Shown: positions 11,691 through 22,925, numbered from the stretch's first letter. The stretch: DNA of 64,000 nucleotides from Endomychus coccineus (GCA_958510875.1 OY294068.1:24594297-24658296); one strand, 5' to 3'. Numbers and translations are program-made. The notes: a model not told the origin generated them from the letters alone.

Positions 11691-13537
11691 ACTGTACCTA
11701 TTATGATAGGAAACATAATTATATATTATAATAAGAAGTATAATGGCCCTTATATGGATCCTTGTAGTATTCCTGGATCTATGTGCTCTCAATCAGATAC
11801 TCTGTCTTTATTTTCGTTCCATACATGTACTTTGTGTTCCCTACCTGTCAGATAAGAAATCTGTACGCTATGGTGAAGTCCCCTGATTCCGAAAGCAGCT
11901 TAATTGGTCGAGCAATCTGGCAAGAATAATAGAATTGAGTACCTTTGAAAGATCAAGGAATAGAACACCTACTTTTTCCAAGTGTTCAGTCCTTTTGTGA
12001 TTTTATTCAATGGCTGAAAGATAGCTCGATTCGTTGATCTTCCCTTGATATATGTATTTTGCATAGGGCTGATAATATTGTTTATACACATGAATTTGGA
12101 AATCCTGCTTTGGAAGATTTTTCCAATAATTCTTGGAACGACGTAACCATACTTTTATGATTCGAAGCTTTCCATTCAAAAACTGTGAGATCCTGGCTTC
12201 CTCGGTTGGAAGTCACGTACAAATACTCAAACTCGTACTTCCCACTTACTTTATAACACAAGAAAGGTAAGTTCTCACAAAATAAAACAACACTGATTCC
12301 GCCAATAATACGAAGAATACATTGAAATAAGAATAAAACTGAATTATTACCTTTGTTGAGGATCCAGCTGTGAGGGGAAATGGAAGTCACGTTCTTTATG
12401 GCCGCCGAAAATTCGACGTTAGGTAAAATACGTAGGCGCGCAAAACTCTGGAGCACTTCCACTATATCGAGCATATTCAGATTAAGAGCTTCCTGACGAG
12501 GTATGGCCTGTTATACGGACGCTTGAGCTATTCTAGCTATCGTTACGACCGGTAGTGACGTCACAGGAAGATCCTTGCTCGTGACAAATGACTACTCCTT
12601 GACAATGAAATGCTATATACGCGTTGGGCTATACTATGTTGAATTGCAGTTTCTACGAAAGGCGGGAAACCCCGCATTATGTTCGAATTTCCATTCATCT
12701 ATTTAGTGCTTTTCATCAGCTTATCCTATCTGAGTTGCTCGCTTTATCATGAGCCGATAAAGGAATAGACTTTGTTATCAGATATAATTAGAGCGCGTCA
12801 TCTTTGTGAGACCTTTAACACGACCAATTTCAGTCATTCTACTTCAGAATGTTGGAGAATATTTGTATTCAGGCTTCAGGATGAATGTTGATTCCTCTCA
12901 TTCAATCACAATACTCTAACAATTACTTCTCCTGAGAAATAGGATAAAGTTTTGTTAGTTTTCTTGGATGTAATCGAATATTTCGCCCATTCCAGTGACT
13001 ATCTCCTAGCATGAAGGTAGAATCAGTTCGTCTCCATTAGGGAAACCAAACTTGGATAATTATGATGCATCAAAACATGAACCGAGATGGAACTTCACAT
13101 TACCCAGCGCATTCGCCATTTAGTAATTTTGTTCACTTCCCAACTAACACGGTTTTGGTAGCAAACAAATGTTGCTGATTCTCCATGTATGATTCATCGT
13201 GATTTACACAATCTAAATTAGACACATATTGATGAACACTCTCGCGTGGCAACTGACCTTTGGAGTCCTAGTGAACACTCGTTGGTGGGAACCGCTCCAC
13301 CAGATAACATGTGTCTAAGGGTGTTTAGGGCATCAGCCTAGGCATTGAGGAACCGCAATGGTCCCCCTTCAATTACCAATAACAATGATTTAGAAGTAAA
13401 TAGAAAATTCAGTAGAGTACTTATTGAAATGATTCAAAAGTTCATATACAAGGGTTTTTGTCATCACTGATCAGGGGAAAATATGGTGTTAGTGGAACCA
13501 GCTGCATTTAATTCATTAACCTAGTGATTATTTTTAG
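11691..13537. other. No recognisable feature
   Basis: The longest frame (12474-12082, minus, 130 codons) has no motif I know and no clear coding bias. The rest is AT-rich. The first 150 bp may be LINE family A 3' untranslated sequence. Confidence 0.4.
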
Positions 13538-14630
13538 TAGTTATTTTATGGATTTTTTTGAGATTTGGTACTTTTTTTTCCGACTTAAGATTTTAAAATA
13601 CAGAAAAATAGGAAATTTTCCGTAGATTACGAAAAAAATAGTGGCTGAAAACCTCCAATGAAGTAAAATGTCTTAAATTATATATATACGATTTTCCGTG
13701 TTTTTTCGGGAAAGAACACTTATATCTTCGAAAATAAGCATTTTAAAAGGAAAAGTTTCCAACAAAAGTTGTTCAGCATTAAATTGTACATAGGAATTGA
13801 CTTTTCTGAATTCAATTTTCATCGAATTTTCCAAGCATTGGATGGGAAAACAAAATATTTTCGAATAGGAACAATATATGAAAAAAAATTGCACTTGGCT
13901 GGTAAATATGGTATGATAGTTTTATATTGGGGTATATATCGTTACCATAAAAGATTATAATTGAGAATTTTCCAATAGTTGCCCTAATTTTCCGGGTTAG
14001 GAAAATTTTTATTTTTTTTCCATTCTTAGTGTATGATATGTCGATTTTTAGGTTTATAGAGCTCTGATACGATTTTTCAGTTCATTTTGTCGTGAAAAGT
14101 CATTGAAAACGTACATTCGGGAAATGGGAAACTTTTTTTTTTATTATGGCGTGTGACAGATCAATTCTTATGTTTTTTAGGGTTTGGACAACGTTTATCA
14201 ACCCGGATAATTAAGGAAAATACTGGAGAATTCTTGATTAAAATCATTAACAGTAACGATATATACCCCAATATAAAATTATCATACCATATTTACCAGC
14301 CGAATGCAATTTTTTCTCATATATAGTTCTTATTCGAAAATATTTCGTTTTCCCATCCAATGCTTGGAAAATTCGATGAAAATTGAATTCAGAATAGTCA
14401 ATTCCTATGTACAATTTAATGCTGAACAACTTTTGTTGGAAACTTTTCCTTTTAAAATGCTTATTTTCGAAGATATAAGTGTTCTTTCCCGGAAAAACAA
14501 GGACATTATCTTGGATTGGAGGTTTTCAGCAACTATTTTTTACGTAATCTACGGAAAATTTCCTAACTTTCTGTATTTTCAAACCTTAAGTCGGAAAAAA
14601 AAGTACGACCAATCCATAAAATGACTGTAC
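13538..14630. mobile_element. Palindromic (foldback or MITE-like) element
   Basis: The sequence from about 13538 (GTAGTTATTTTATGGA) inward is repeated inverted from 14630 leftward, with arms of roughly 480 bp and a loop near 14030-14190. Frames at 13673-13960 and 14247-14624 are the same sequence read on opposite strands of the two arms and are not genes. The arms differ at many single positions and small indels, so the element is not very young. No transposase is present. I could not settle a target duplication. Confidence 0.75.
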
Positions 14631-16039
14631 TATTTATTTGATTTTATAAAAGATTTTTATCATGTAATAATCTATTGAATCTAATTACATTATTGAAAAT
14701 CTAGAGATTCACCCTTCTATCTGATTTATTTTCCTGTACTATAGTCATTGGATAGAAACAAAATAATTAGATGATATAATAATAGTTCACTGGAATTAAA
14801 CTATAAAAGTGGTAGTACTCGAAGTTTTTTGTAACAATATGGAGACCTAGTCAAAGTTGTAGGTTTTGGTATTAGAAACATTTGTGTGATAACCCGCAGT
14901 GATAAGAAGGTGATTTTCTGCATTTTCCAAAGAAACTATGCGTCTTGGTGAAAAATAACAGGGAAGCAAAGTTGAAGGACGTCAAATTTCCTATCGATTT
15001 TGTCCTATTAACTTTCTTACAAATCCGCGCGATTTTGCCACTAGAGTGCGTGCAAGCATATATGAGTATACTTCTCGCCGTTTTTTTTGTAATTTGAGCA
15101 AAAACACTGCATTTTCGTTGAAAATAATAAATTTGCCATCGATATGAATTTACTCAAAGTACATGATTTTCTTGTGAGAGCGCTTGAAAGCGCGCTATAA
15201 AGTAAATCTGGGTATACAAATATATAACTTTTAGACGTTAATGTTTTGATCTGATTACTAATAGATTCTGATGAATATGAAATATATCGGCAATATTCTA
15301 CAGTATATTGGCTTTGTGCTTTTTAATAATTTTCCGTTTTCTACCATTGACATTATTCATACTCATTAATTTCAAGACAATAGTCATAATCGTGGTGACA
15401 GAAGAACGGGCAGAAGGATGGGCAGATTGTTTCAATCATGGAATTTTAAACTGGCGAAGATTCGCTAGACATTATAATATTCCCCGACAACGTTATACCT
15501 GGAACCAAAATAGCAGCGTCTCGAAGCCTGGCAAGTCAAGTGGAAAACGCAGATAAAGTGAACTCCGTCAGGGAAAAGTTGCCAGATAATTTAATAACAA
15601 AGACGAAATTACCGGACGAATTCTTCAACGAGCACATCACTGCATTATTACGATAACGCTTGTCGAACTCATTCTCTTATTTGCATCCATTTTAACATCG
15701 AATTTAGATACAATTCCGCGTCTGAAACTTTTACATTTTTTACTCCCTCGAGAAGTTACGCTGGAAAGGCAATGATTGCATGTACAGACATACGATAATG
15801 AGAAATTCTTGCGTTACTAGAATGAAAGCATGTTCATCATGACTTTGATAGAAATAGTCAAGATACGCGGATGGGTACGATTTAGAGATGTGCAATATGA
15901 ATTTACATTCCACGGAAATCAATAAATAATGAATTCCTGGAGTCTGCAAGACTTCATTGAATGAGAGGATTTTTTTAGAACAAATTGGGAATGAAAATTA
16001 TGGAATTTGATTTCTAATTATACAAGTTCACTTTGAAGG
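14631..16039. other. No recognisable feature
   Basis: AT-rich. A frame at 15308-15556 (plus, 82 codons) ends LNWRRFARHYNIPRQRYTW; I do not recognise it, and it has no supporting neighbour or splice signal. Confidence 0.4.
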
Positions 16040-16285
16040 TATCCGCAGATTAACATATGGTCACCCATTCTGCGGTCGTGTGGTGAATGGAGACAAGAAC
16101 TGGTATATCGCAGCGTCTTTTGAACCGACTGCAGCGGCTTGAATGCGTGGGTATACTGAGTGGTATGAGGTCAGCTCCAGCGACGGCTCTTGAAGCTTTC
16201 GCCGGATTACCACCTCTACACTTATATATAAAAGCTGAAGCTGTGAGAACGGGTATAGGTTAAGGGGCCTACGTCACTGAATGAA
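16040..16285 (+). pseudogene. R1/I-type LINE fragment, RT C-terminus
   Basis: The plus strand, with shifts, reads RLQRLECVGILSGMRSAPAT, ALEAFAGLPPLHLYIKAEAV (about 16130-16250). This matches the block between RT and RNase H in R1/I-type elements (typically ...GAMRTAPTAALE.LL.LPPL). Nothing of the catalytic RT remains. A palindromic MITE begins 100 bp downstream. Confidence 0.65.
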
Positions 16286-16385
16286 AATGCACTACTGTTG
16301 TGGACCCTCAGCGATTTTGGGTAGGGTTATATCTAAATGCCTCTTACTTGTTATGAGGCAATATAGCCAAAATCCTGATAGAGGA

Positions 16386-16690
16386 TACTTCAAATTTCAT
16401 AAACTTCTTCGATCTATTCATCGATTTATTCAACTCTAGCAGTACCTTCTTCTGGTCCAGAAAACCAATCGAGATTGTCAATCTTACTCCTGAATTGATC
16501 CTACCTATTGCATTTCCTCAAAATTTAGATAATTGCATTCATCTCGATTTTGTGGAAACGCAATAGGAAAAATCAATCAAGAAGTAAAATTGACAGTCTC
16601 GATTACAGTTTTCTGGACCAGAAGTAGGTACTGCTGGAATTCAATATATCGAAAAATTAATCAAAGAACGTTATGAAATTTAAAGTAGAC
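16386..16690. mobile_element. Small palindromic MITE-like element
   Basis: The stretch from about 16386 (ACTTCAAATTTCATAA) is repeated inverted ending about 16690. Arms are about 130 bp, with matching blocks such as CTTCTGGTCCAGAAAA and CTATTGC on both sides, and the loop is centred near 16540. It is non-coding and about 300 bp, the size and shape of a MITE or an snRNA-free hairpin repeat. Its superfamily is unknown. Confidence 0.65.
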
Positions 16691-16939
16691 GTTGCTTCTA
16701 TAGGAAATGCTCCTAAAGCTATTCAAGTGGTTGAACCAGCTGCTACAGTAGCACGTATATGGTGTTCCTAAGATATTAGATAACTTGAAATTTGATTCCA
16801 AATCACTATAACTACATTACTGGACCCAGTTTCTTGGCCTTGCAATACATTATCTGTTCTAATTTGCACAGGTTGCATAGCCACTGTCAAGCATGGAGGA
16901 CTGGTATTTCTATAGTTATATAGGTGACGAAAAGGTTGT

Positions 16940-17137
16940 TCATTATTCAATTGAAGAAACACAAAATAAAATCCCACCAAAAACATTCTGTAAAAAACTA
17001 ACCAAATCTCGATGGAGCTGCTTGTTTATCTCTAAAAAGTAATGAAAACTAGACAAAGTCGTGCCAAGTCTAAGGTTCCTTACTGCGATTTCTTTATTAT
17101 TATAGTTAATGTTGTGTGACTTGGCCGTTGAACATTC
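16940..17137 (+). pseudogene. Helitron helicase C-terminal tail, plus-strand copy
   Basis: The plus strand reads SIEETQNKIPPKTFCKKLTK then SRWSCLFISKK and a stop at about 17040, followed by about 100 bp of non-coding sequence ending GACTTGGCCGTTGAA. The same tail and trailing sequence occur on the minus strand at 17553-17720, where they belong to a recognisable Helitron helicase. This is therefore the 3' end of a second Helitron copy pointing the other way. Only the last about 30 codons remain. Confidence 0.65.
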
Positions 17138-17391
17138 TTTATACGTTAGTGGGTACAAGTCAATTTTGTTTACACGTAATGTTATCTGTTGTAACTACCT
17201 ACGTTTGTTAAGCGAGATAATAGCCCATATTGGTATTGGTAATTGGACGCTAGTGTCTCATTTTAGGCTGTTGTTGATTGTGCAACACATGCATTCAGCA
17301 TTGACAATGCTGACTTCTGCTCTCTTTTTCTTGTATCAATGATTAGAAGTCCGTCTGTACTGAAAATAATTTTTTATACTTTTTGTTTCAG

Positions 17392-17541
17392 GCTCGCCTA
17401 CACATAAGTATACGCAGCTTTATCAAGCCTAAGATTGACTGGTTATTGAATCAACGTTTTCAAAGTGGCAATTTTCCATCGTCAATGGGTAGCGGTTCTG
17501 GCGACAGATTGGTGCAATGGTGTCATGGAGCACCTGGTTTT
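17392..17541 (+). pseudogene. Fragment of a LanC-like (LANCL) host gene exon
   Basis: A polypyrimidine tract and AG (to 17391) precede an open stretch reading RSFIKPKIDWLLNQRFQSGN, FPSSMGSGSGDRLVQWCHGA, PGFVPLC. This is the LanC-like/LANCL pattern: a '...LL..RF.SGNFP' segment followed by the hallmark WCHGAPG, whose Cys is a zinc ligand in the family. LANCL proteins are eukaryotic relatives of lantibiotic cyclases. The open similarity stops at about 17541, where a short TGTACCC repeat joins Helitron-type sequence, so the exon is cut off. It sits between two convergent Helitron ends, which suggests capture of genomic DNA with part of its intron. No other LANCL exon was seen within the window. 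Confidence 0.6.
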
Positions 17542-17552
17542 GTACCCTTGTG

Positions 17553-18255
17553 TACCCTTCAACGGCCAAGTCACACAACATTAACTATAATAATAAAGAA
17601 ATCACAGTAAGGAACTTTAGACTTGGCACGACTTTGTCTAGATTTCATTACTTTTAGAGATAAACAAGCAGCTCCATCGAGACTTGGCTAGTTTTTTACA
17701 GAATGATTTTGGTGGGATTTCACTTCTTTTTGTAGAAACGTGGGCATATTGATTTATTTCATTAGATTTTCTTATTTGACACATTTTTTTCTTTTTAGGA
17801 GTAGTTTTTTTATTATTACAAATCTTTCTTCCCTTTTTTTCCGGTTCTGATTCTTGTACAGTAGCAATAGTTTTTCGTATTGCCCATTCGCGTTCATTAT
17901 TTATTCTTTTAGACGGTTTAGACGGTTTAATTTCTGAAAGATCGGCGCGGTATTTACGCCTAAGCCGGTTGTATTCGGTGATCGCTGAAGCTTGAGCTGT
18001 TATACTCTTGAAGTCAACATTTATGAGGTGCACCCCATGAAGATTGGTTACTCGTGAAAGCGCCACGTAGACTTGGCCACAAGAGAATATGGAGGTGCCA
18101 ATGTCCATGAGGGCATTTTTTAAACTTAGACCTTGGCTCTTGTGAATTCTTAGGGCATACGCCACACAGATTGAGAATTGTTCTCTGTACAAGTATGCCC
18201 GGGGTATGATCTCAAATTTTGACTTAGTAGGCATTAATTCGTGAATCAAATTCAC
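17553..18255 (-). pseudogene. Helitron PIF1-like helicase, C-terminal fragment
   Basis: A 205-codon minus-strand frame begins NLIHELMPTKSKFEIIPRAY and contains FSICVAYALRIHKSQGLSLK (helicase motif V region), FSCGQVYVALSRVTNLHGVH (motif VI, with the Arg finger) and ITEYNRLRRKYRADL. It ends in a basic tail with NNKKTTPKKKKM and RSWSCLFIS-type residues. This is the end of the Rep-helicase of Helitrons, the rolling-circle transposons. The Rep nuclease and helicase motifs I-IV are missing; 18256-18400 reads only broken similarity. The non-coding tail 17553-17637 matches that of the plus-strand copy at 17040-17137. The intact C-terminus suggests recent truncation. Confidence 0.8.
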
Positions 18256-18944
18256 GGCATTCTTTTATGTACCAATAGTAGAAGGGGGCATTACCATATC
18301 TCTAATACAGCTGAGACAAGCTGAGGGTTCTTCATCAGATACATCAGACCTTCGATTTTTGACATCAAATGAGAAGGCAAACAAAGTTGAATATTTTTTG
18401 TAAAGGCGGTATGTCGATCTTTAATAGTTTGGTTGGGCTCTTGTGTTTTCAAATAAGGGTCACCAGGTACTCCAGATCTTCGATTATTCTAGTTTTTATA
18501 GTTTTCCCTTTATGTGGCCATCAAACCCTAACTCTGTACCAAATTTCAGCTCTCTGAGTTTATGGGAAGTACTAGTTCTATTCTGATGATCATGAGTGAG
18601 TGAGTGAAAGAGTGTCATAAATGCAAAACTTTGCTTTCGCTTAACTTCGGAACTAAATGACCTACAGATTCGAAATTTTTTATTTTAAGTATGTGATTTT
18701 ATAGCTTACTGGATGACGAATTTCTGCGTTCTGATCTTATCCAGAGGTTCTCAAATAGGGGCCTGAAAATGCGGCGAAGTGGTTCCAGTAAAGGATGGTA
18801 CAGCAGAGTTTGCTTCGCGCTCGACTTGGCGGGGGCACTGCCGTGCCCCCCGATAACCCATGAAAACTAGTTCGGAAGGCAGCACTTGATATGATATCTT
18901 CTTATATCTATGGTTTCGGCGTTTACGTAGTGTAAATTCATAAT
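18256..18944. other. Non-coding stretch upstream of Helitron fragment
   Basis: It contains a (TGAG)n tract near 18593 and a GC-rich hairpin at 18831-18851. No protein motif is readable. It could be remaining Helitron non-coding sequence, but I cannot show that. Confidence 0.35.
18831..18851. repeat. Short GC-rich hairpin
   Basis: GGGGGCACTGCCGTGCCCCC folds into a 7-bp all-GC-rich stem with a 6-nt loop. It stands out in AT-rich surroundings. Helitrons carry a GC-rich hairpin near the 3' end, but a matching CTRR terminus is not visible, so the link is only suggestive. Confidence 0.45.
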
Positions 18945-19320
18945 ACTTCAGAAGTTGGAGAATAAAACTCAAATTTCACACAAAACTTTTAACATTCAAT
19001 TTAAAAATGCTGACAAATTGTTTCACCACACTGTGGCATTATCAAAGCGAGGAGTTATCAACTAAAGCTAAATCTAAAAGTATGTCCTTAAATATCAGGG
19101 ATCAGAATGTGGTGCACTCCCACCATTATCCACCCCCATCCCTCAATTTGCACCACATTCTGATCCCTGATATTTAAGGACATACTTTTAGATTTAGCTT
19201 TAGTTGATAACTCCTCGCTTTGATAATGCCACAGTGTGGTGAAACAATTTGTCAGCATTTTTAAATTGAATGTTAAAAGTTTTGTGTAAAATTTGAGTTT
19301 TATTCTCCAACTTCTGAAGT
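18945..19320. repeat. Near-perfect 172-bp inverted repeat with 32-bp spacer
   Basis: 18945-19116 and 19149-19320 are reverse complements over 172 bp with a single mismatch that I can find (near 18977/19288); the spacer 19117-19148 is C-rich. A transcript across it would form one long duplex. The sequence ACTTCTGAAGTTG-type ends give no obvious target duplication, although GATATCTTCTT occurs just outside on both sides (18894 and 19321). There is no coding potential. The near-identity implies a recent origin or gene conversion. Confidence 0.9.
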
Positions 19321-19440
19321 GATATCTTCTTGTGTATCTTCTGTTGAGGTAAATATTGGAGTAATGTCTATTCTTGTGCTAGAGCCTGGGATATTGTTTA
19401 TTCTCCACCAGGAGAAAGTAATTGGAATGTTGTTTCAGAA

Positions 19441-20085
19441 ATGTTGACTTGCGCCATAGAAAACCAGCGAAAAAACTATGTGAATAGGCGTATGTATATA
19501 CATCTGCACAGTAAGCCAGACACCCAGTTAACCCTGGGGGCTCTCAAGGCACCTAGAGTCACTCGAAGGCTTGTCAAAGAATGCAGGGTATCACTGATTG
19601 TACTAGCCAAGAGAAATAAATATCAATTCATCCGGGGGAGTTGAAGGAAATGAAATGACCCCCTGTCGGACTGGAGCCAATAACCGCTTCATCAAATTGC
19701 GTGAGAGATCTCACCCTTCTAGGCCAACTGTACAAAGTGTGGTTTGACTTGTGGCGCGAACCACCACGCAAGAGGCACCCCAATCTCTTCATCAAAGAGC
19801 CTATGATTGCTCTGGAAGAAACTTCTCTCTCTAAACAGAAAGAACATCAGAGAGATGACCAGAATCATAAATGGTCACTGTCGTCTCAACAAACACCGCA
19901 TAATTCTTTTGTAGGGAACTGCAGAATGGTGGGTGAAACTGCCTCTCACATCCTGTTGGAATGCTTTGATATCTCTCAAGCACCGTTATTTCGCTGAAGC
20001 AGAACTGTTCTCAGAAGCCAGCGTGAGCAATATTCTGAGTTTCTGGCGGGACACAAAGCTGCTAGAACCTATTTCTGACCACGAT
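19441..20085 (+). pseudogene. RNase H LINE remnant (R1/I-like), C-terminal part
   Basis: The frame starting at 19441 reads TQLTLGALKAPRVTRRLVKE, then CRVSLIVLAKRNKYQF (RNase H middle). Further frames read EGNEM near 19645 (catalytic-region remnant of 'GNE.AD'), INGHCRLNKHR near 19865 and GETASHILLECFDISQA (19935-19985), the Cys/His end block. Frames shift several times. It is an old, 5'-truncated copy of the same kind as those at 8.2, 52.8 and 60.8 kb. Confidence 0.7.
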
Positions 20086-20129
20086 GTGCACAACTAAGAA
20101 GTCTAGAGGTATCTGGGGACTGAGCCTCC

Positions 20130-20470
20130 TCCAATCAATTAAGGATGATGATGAACATATTAATGAAGAGATAATTGCCTTAGTTGACCATGTAACATAT
20201 CTAGGTTTCGTAATTGACATTAGATTGAATTTTCATAAGCAACATAATCGTAATAAAATTTCAGAGAAACTCCTTTTTTCGGTCGCAAATAGACTTATCT
20301 GCAATCCTTCCCTAATAGTGTACAAAACTATAATGTAACTTCATTTTGACTACTGATTAAGCATTTTACCTCTATTTGAAACTGATAGTTCTTCACAAAA
20401 ATTACAAAACAGAGGAATGTGAATAATGTCAAGATATAAAAGATATACTCTCGTGAAGGTTATGCTTTCC
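20130..20470 (+). pseudogene. LINE RT thumb/C-terminal fragment
   Basis: The plus strand reads NEEIIALVDHVTYLGFVIDI, RLNFHKQHNRNKISEKLLF, LICNPSLIVYKTIM, then after a stop HFDY, LPLFETD and degenerate sequence to about 20465. The pattern '...YLG..ID..LNF..H...' and 'LIVYKT...HFDYC' is the region after motif C in jockey/CR1-type reverse transcriptases. It is a separate insertion from the RNase H LINE that precedes it. Confidence 0.65.
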
Positions 20471-20580
20471 ACCTCAGATTGCGTACCGATGAAAAATAGA
20501 TTGTATGTTTGCTTTATGACGTTCGTATATAAGTTCAAATCGTCAAATACATAGCTATAATACAAAATAACTCAATGGTT

Positions 20581-21195
20581 TTTATGTTCCATATAAACGA
20601 TCTGCTGGGAGTGACCATCTGTTCCGTCCAGGGACAGCTTTATAGATGATGACACACTTCATGCCGAATTTTCATCTAGAACATCTATACCATCGAATGA
20701 AGCCTGAGGAGCGAGACATAGACAGGTTGACGCAATCAATGAATTCTGATAATCCAGTAGAGTTTGATGCAACCAAGACTCAAGCTTGCGTGTTCTCCAG
20801 AAAGATGGATTCCCAATATGATGGAGTCAGGAACAACTATTCCTATGAAGTCTTCCCATATCCATGCTCGAGATCACCACCAACAGCACCCTCTCATGGA
20901 ACGATCATGTGAGGTTCATTGCGAAAACTGCTTCACAAAAACTTGGTTTTCTATTCTGTGCCAAAAGCTACTTTATATCCCAGCAGCTCCTCATAATTTA
21001 CAAGGCACAGATTCGACCTGTCCTGGAGTACTGTTCATATACTTGGAGTTCGGCTCACAAAAATAAACTGAAGCTTTGAGATTCTACCCAAAAGAGAGCT
21101 ATTCGTCCGATTGATGATGTCACACTTACTAGTTCATTAACCTCTTTAGAACATCGTAGAAGGCTTCTTTTTTTATAGATATTCCCATGGTCTTG
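20581..21195 (+). pseudogene. LINE family A, RT remnant, upstream half (split by mariner)
   Basis: Blocks: FMFHINDLLG (20580), DDDTLHAEFSS (motif C region, about 20645), FDATKTQACVFSRKMD (20765-20805), NSTLSWNDHVRFIAKTASQK (20873-20935), LGFLFCAKSYFISQQLLIIY, KAQIRPVLEYCSYTWSSAHK (to 21055) and LTSSLTSLEHRRR. It is cut at 21195 by a mariner-like element and resumes at 23495. Joining the two sides gives a sequence aligning with the family A copy near 11450-11515. Confidence 0.8.
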
Positions 21196-21197
21196 TA

Positions 21198-21832
21198 CAG
21201 GGTGTCCTCGAACTGCGTGGCTAAAATAAAACCGAAGATTCTTTGATTCGAAAAAAATTTGATGAGCCTCTTTACTTTTGCCTCAATAGTCTTGTTTAGC
21301 CGGTAGAGGGCTTCAAAGTTGCAAAAATAATTTTGTTTTTTCGGTATAACTTGAGAACGTGATGAAGGACTTTTACAATATTTGGCAGATGAGTTACTGT
21401 CAATAATAGCCGTTTTTGAGAGTGGAGCATAGAGCCTTAGAGATCATAGAAATGGCTCAAACTTGAGAATGTAACGGGAAAAGTGTCCAGAACTTTTTTG
21501 TGGTCGATGTAATTCACTCTATATTCCTTATGTAGATAGCTTATCTAATTTGAAAACTTTTCTTACTCTTAGAAAATTTTGATAAAATCAACGGATTAGC
21601 TTGAAAAAAATAATTTTCGAGTCTCTGCAATTTTGGCTTACTAATTTTACTTGATTAAAATACCTTAGTTGCCTTTGCTTTTCTAATGTCATTTTGGCAT
21701 TTGAAGAATTTATTCTCAAAACTGTCAGTTTTTACTTTGCTTTTCGTAAAAATTTTATAAAATTATGGCTCAAAATTTCACTAACACTGAAATGGTTAAT
21801 ATCTCGGTAAAACACGAATAATAAAAACAATA
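21198..21832 (+). repeat. Left terminal inverted repeat of the mariner-like element
   Basis: Pairs with 22857-23492. It contains a mirror copy of the transposase start: ATG at 21765 reads MAQNFTNTEMVNISVKHE and then stops, exactly as the true start does at 22925 on the other strand. Confidence 0.9.
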
Positions 21833-21910
21833 GAAATGGGGAAACGATGTGATTATTTAGGGAAAACAAATGCTAAATTAAAAGAAACAACAAAACTTTT
21901 TGGGAAATCG

Positions 21911-22925
21911 CTAAGGCATCAATTGTTCGAAATGTTGCCCATTTTCCTGAATACACAAATTAATTCGTTTCAAAAATTGGATTGAACTCTGGCTAGTACT
22001 TCAGGATTATTCTTCAATAAATCCGCTTCATGATTAATTTGTTGCAACAATTCCTCTCGTGTGTTTACTGTAGCTGCATAAACTTTCGACTTCAAAGCGC
22101 CCCATAGAAAGAAGTCGCAGGGCGTCAAATCAGGGGAGCGATCCGGCCAGTTCACTGGTGCATCGTGTCCTCTACCTATCCAGCGATCTGGATATTCCGC
22201 ATTCAAATGTCGCCTCACAGCTAATGTGAAATGAGGAGGTGCACCATCATGGATAAACCAGGCCACGACGAACGTGTAAGGGCAAGTCTTCCAACAGTTC
22301 AAGTAGCCTTTGTTCCAAAAAGTTCAAGTAGTTCTCCCCGTTCAATCGATCGGGTATAACGGTAGGGCCATTAATAAAGTTATCCACAATTCCAACCCAA
22401 ACATTGATTTTAGTTTGATTCTGAAAATATGTAACTTCCGTTTCAAGAGGATTTCCATCAGCATAGAAATGTTCATTATGGAGGTTAAAAAGACCACATC
22501 TCGTGAAAGTATCTTCGTCCGTGAACAGAATTCTTCTACAAAAATTGGGGTTTGCGTTTTGTCTTTGGACAATAAGCCGACAGAAATCTAGCCGATGACC
22601 TGGATCCATGGGCAATAAGTCTTGAACTGTTTTAATATGATAGGGATACAACAGTTCTTCTTTCAGTACATTATGAACTAATGATTTTGAGGCTCCAATA
22701 CGAAGTCCCAAACGTAGTGTGCTTATCCCAGGTTCAGTTTCAACCGCTTCCAGTATCGCTTCTTCGAGCTCTAACGTCCTTCTTGTCCGTCTGCGTCCAG
22801 TTCCTCTGCGATTTGCTTCGAATTTGCCAGTTTCGCGAAGGTTTGCCGATTTGGAATTATTGTTTTTATTATTCGTGTTTTACCGAGATATTAACCATTT
22901 CAGTGTTAGTGAAATTTTGAGCCAT
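21911..22925 (-). pseudogene. IS630-Tc1-mariner transposase, frameshifted
   Basis: The minus strand starts MAQNFTNTEMVNISVKHE and stops at about 22870. It resumes out of a deleted N-terminus at NLRETGKFEANRRGTGRRRT (HTH region), then PGISTLRLGLRIGASKSLVH, ILFTDEDTFTR (first catalytic Asp), INVWVGIVDNFINGPTVIPD, a frameshift near 22265, FIHDGAPPHFTLAVRRHL (second Asp), WPDRSPDLTPCDFFLWG (third acidic residue, about 43 residues on), a second frameshift in a T run near 21977, and the tail LCIQENGQHFEQLMP ending at 21911. It would catalyse cut-and-paste transposition. The family is widespread in insects. Two frameshifts and an N-terminal deletion make it dead. Confidence 0.9.

Noticed and set aside
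12082..12474. 130-codon minus-strand frame
   Set aside because: No motif, no splice or promoter context, and no resemblance to the repeats around it; treated as chance.
13673..14624. Two or more hypothetical genes on opposite strands
   Set aside because: They are the same palindrome arm read in both directions; no domain, and other explanations are simpler.
22310..22591. Plus-strand frames inside the mariner transposase
   Set aside because: They overlap the clearly conserved minus-strand transposase and have no motif of their own.
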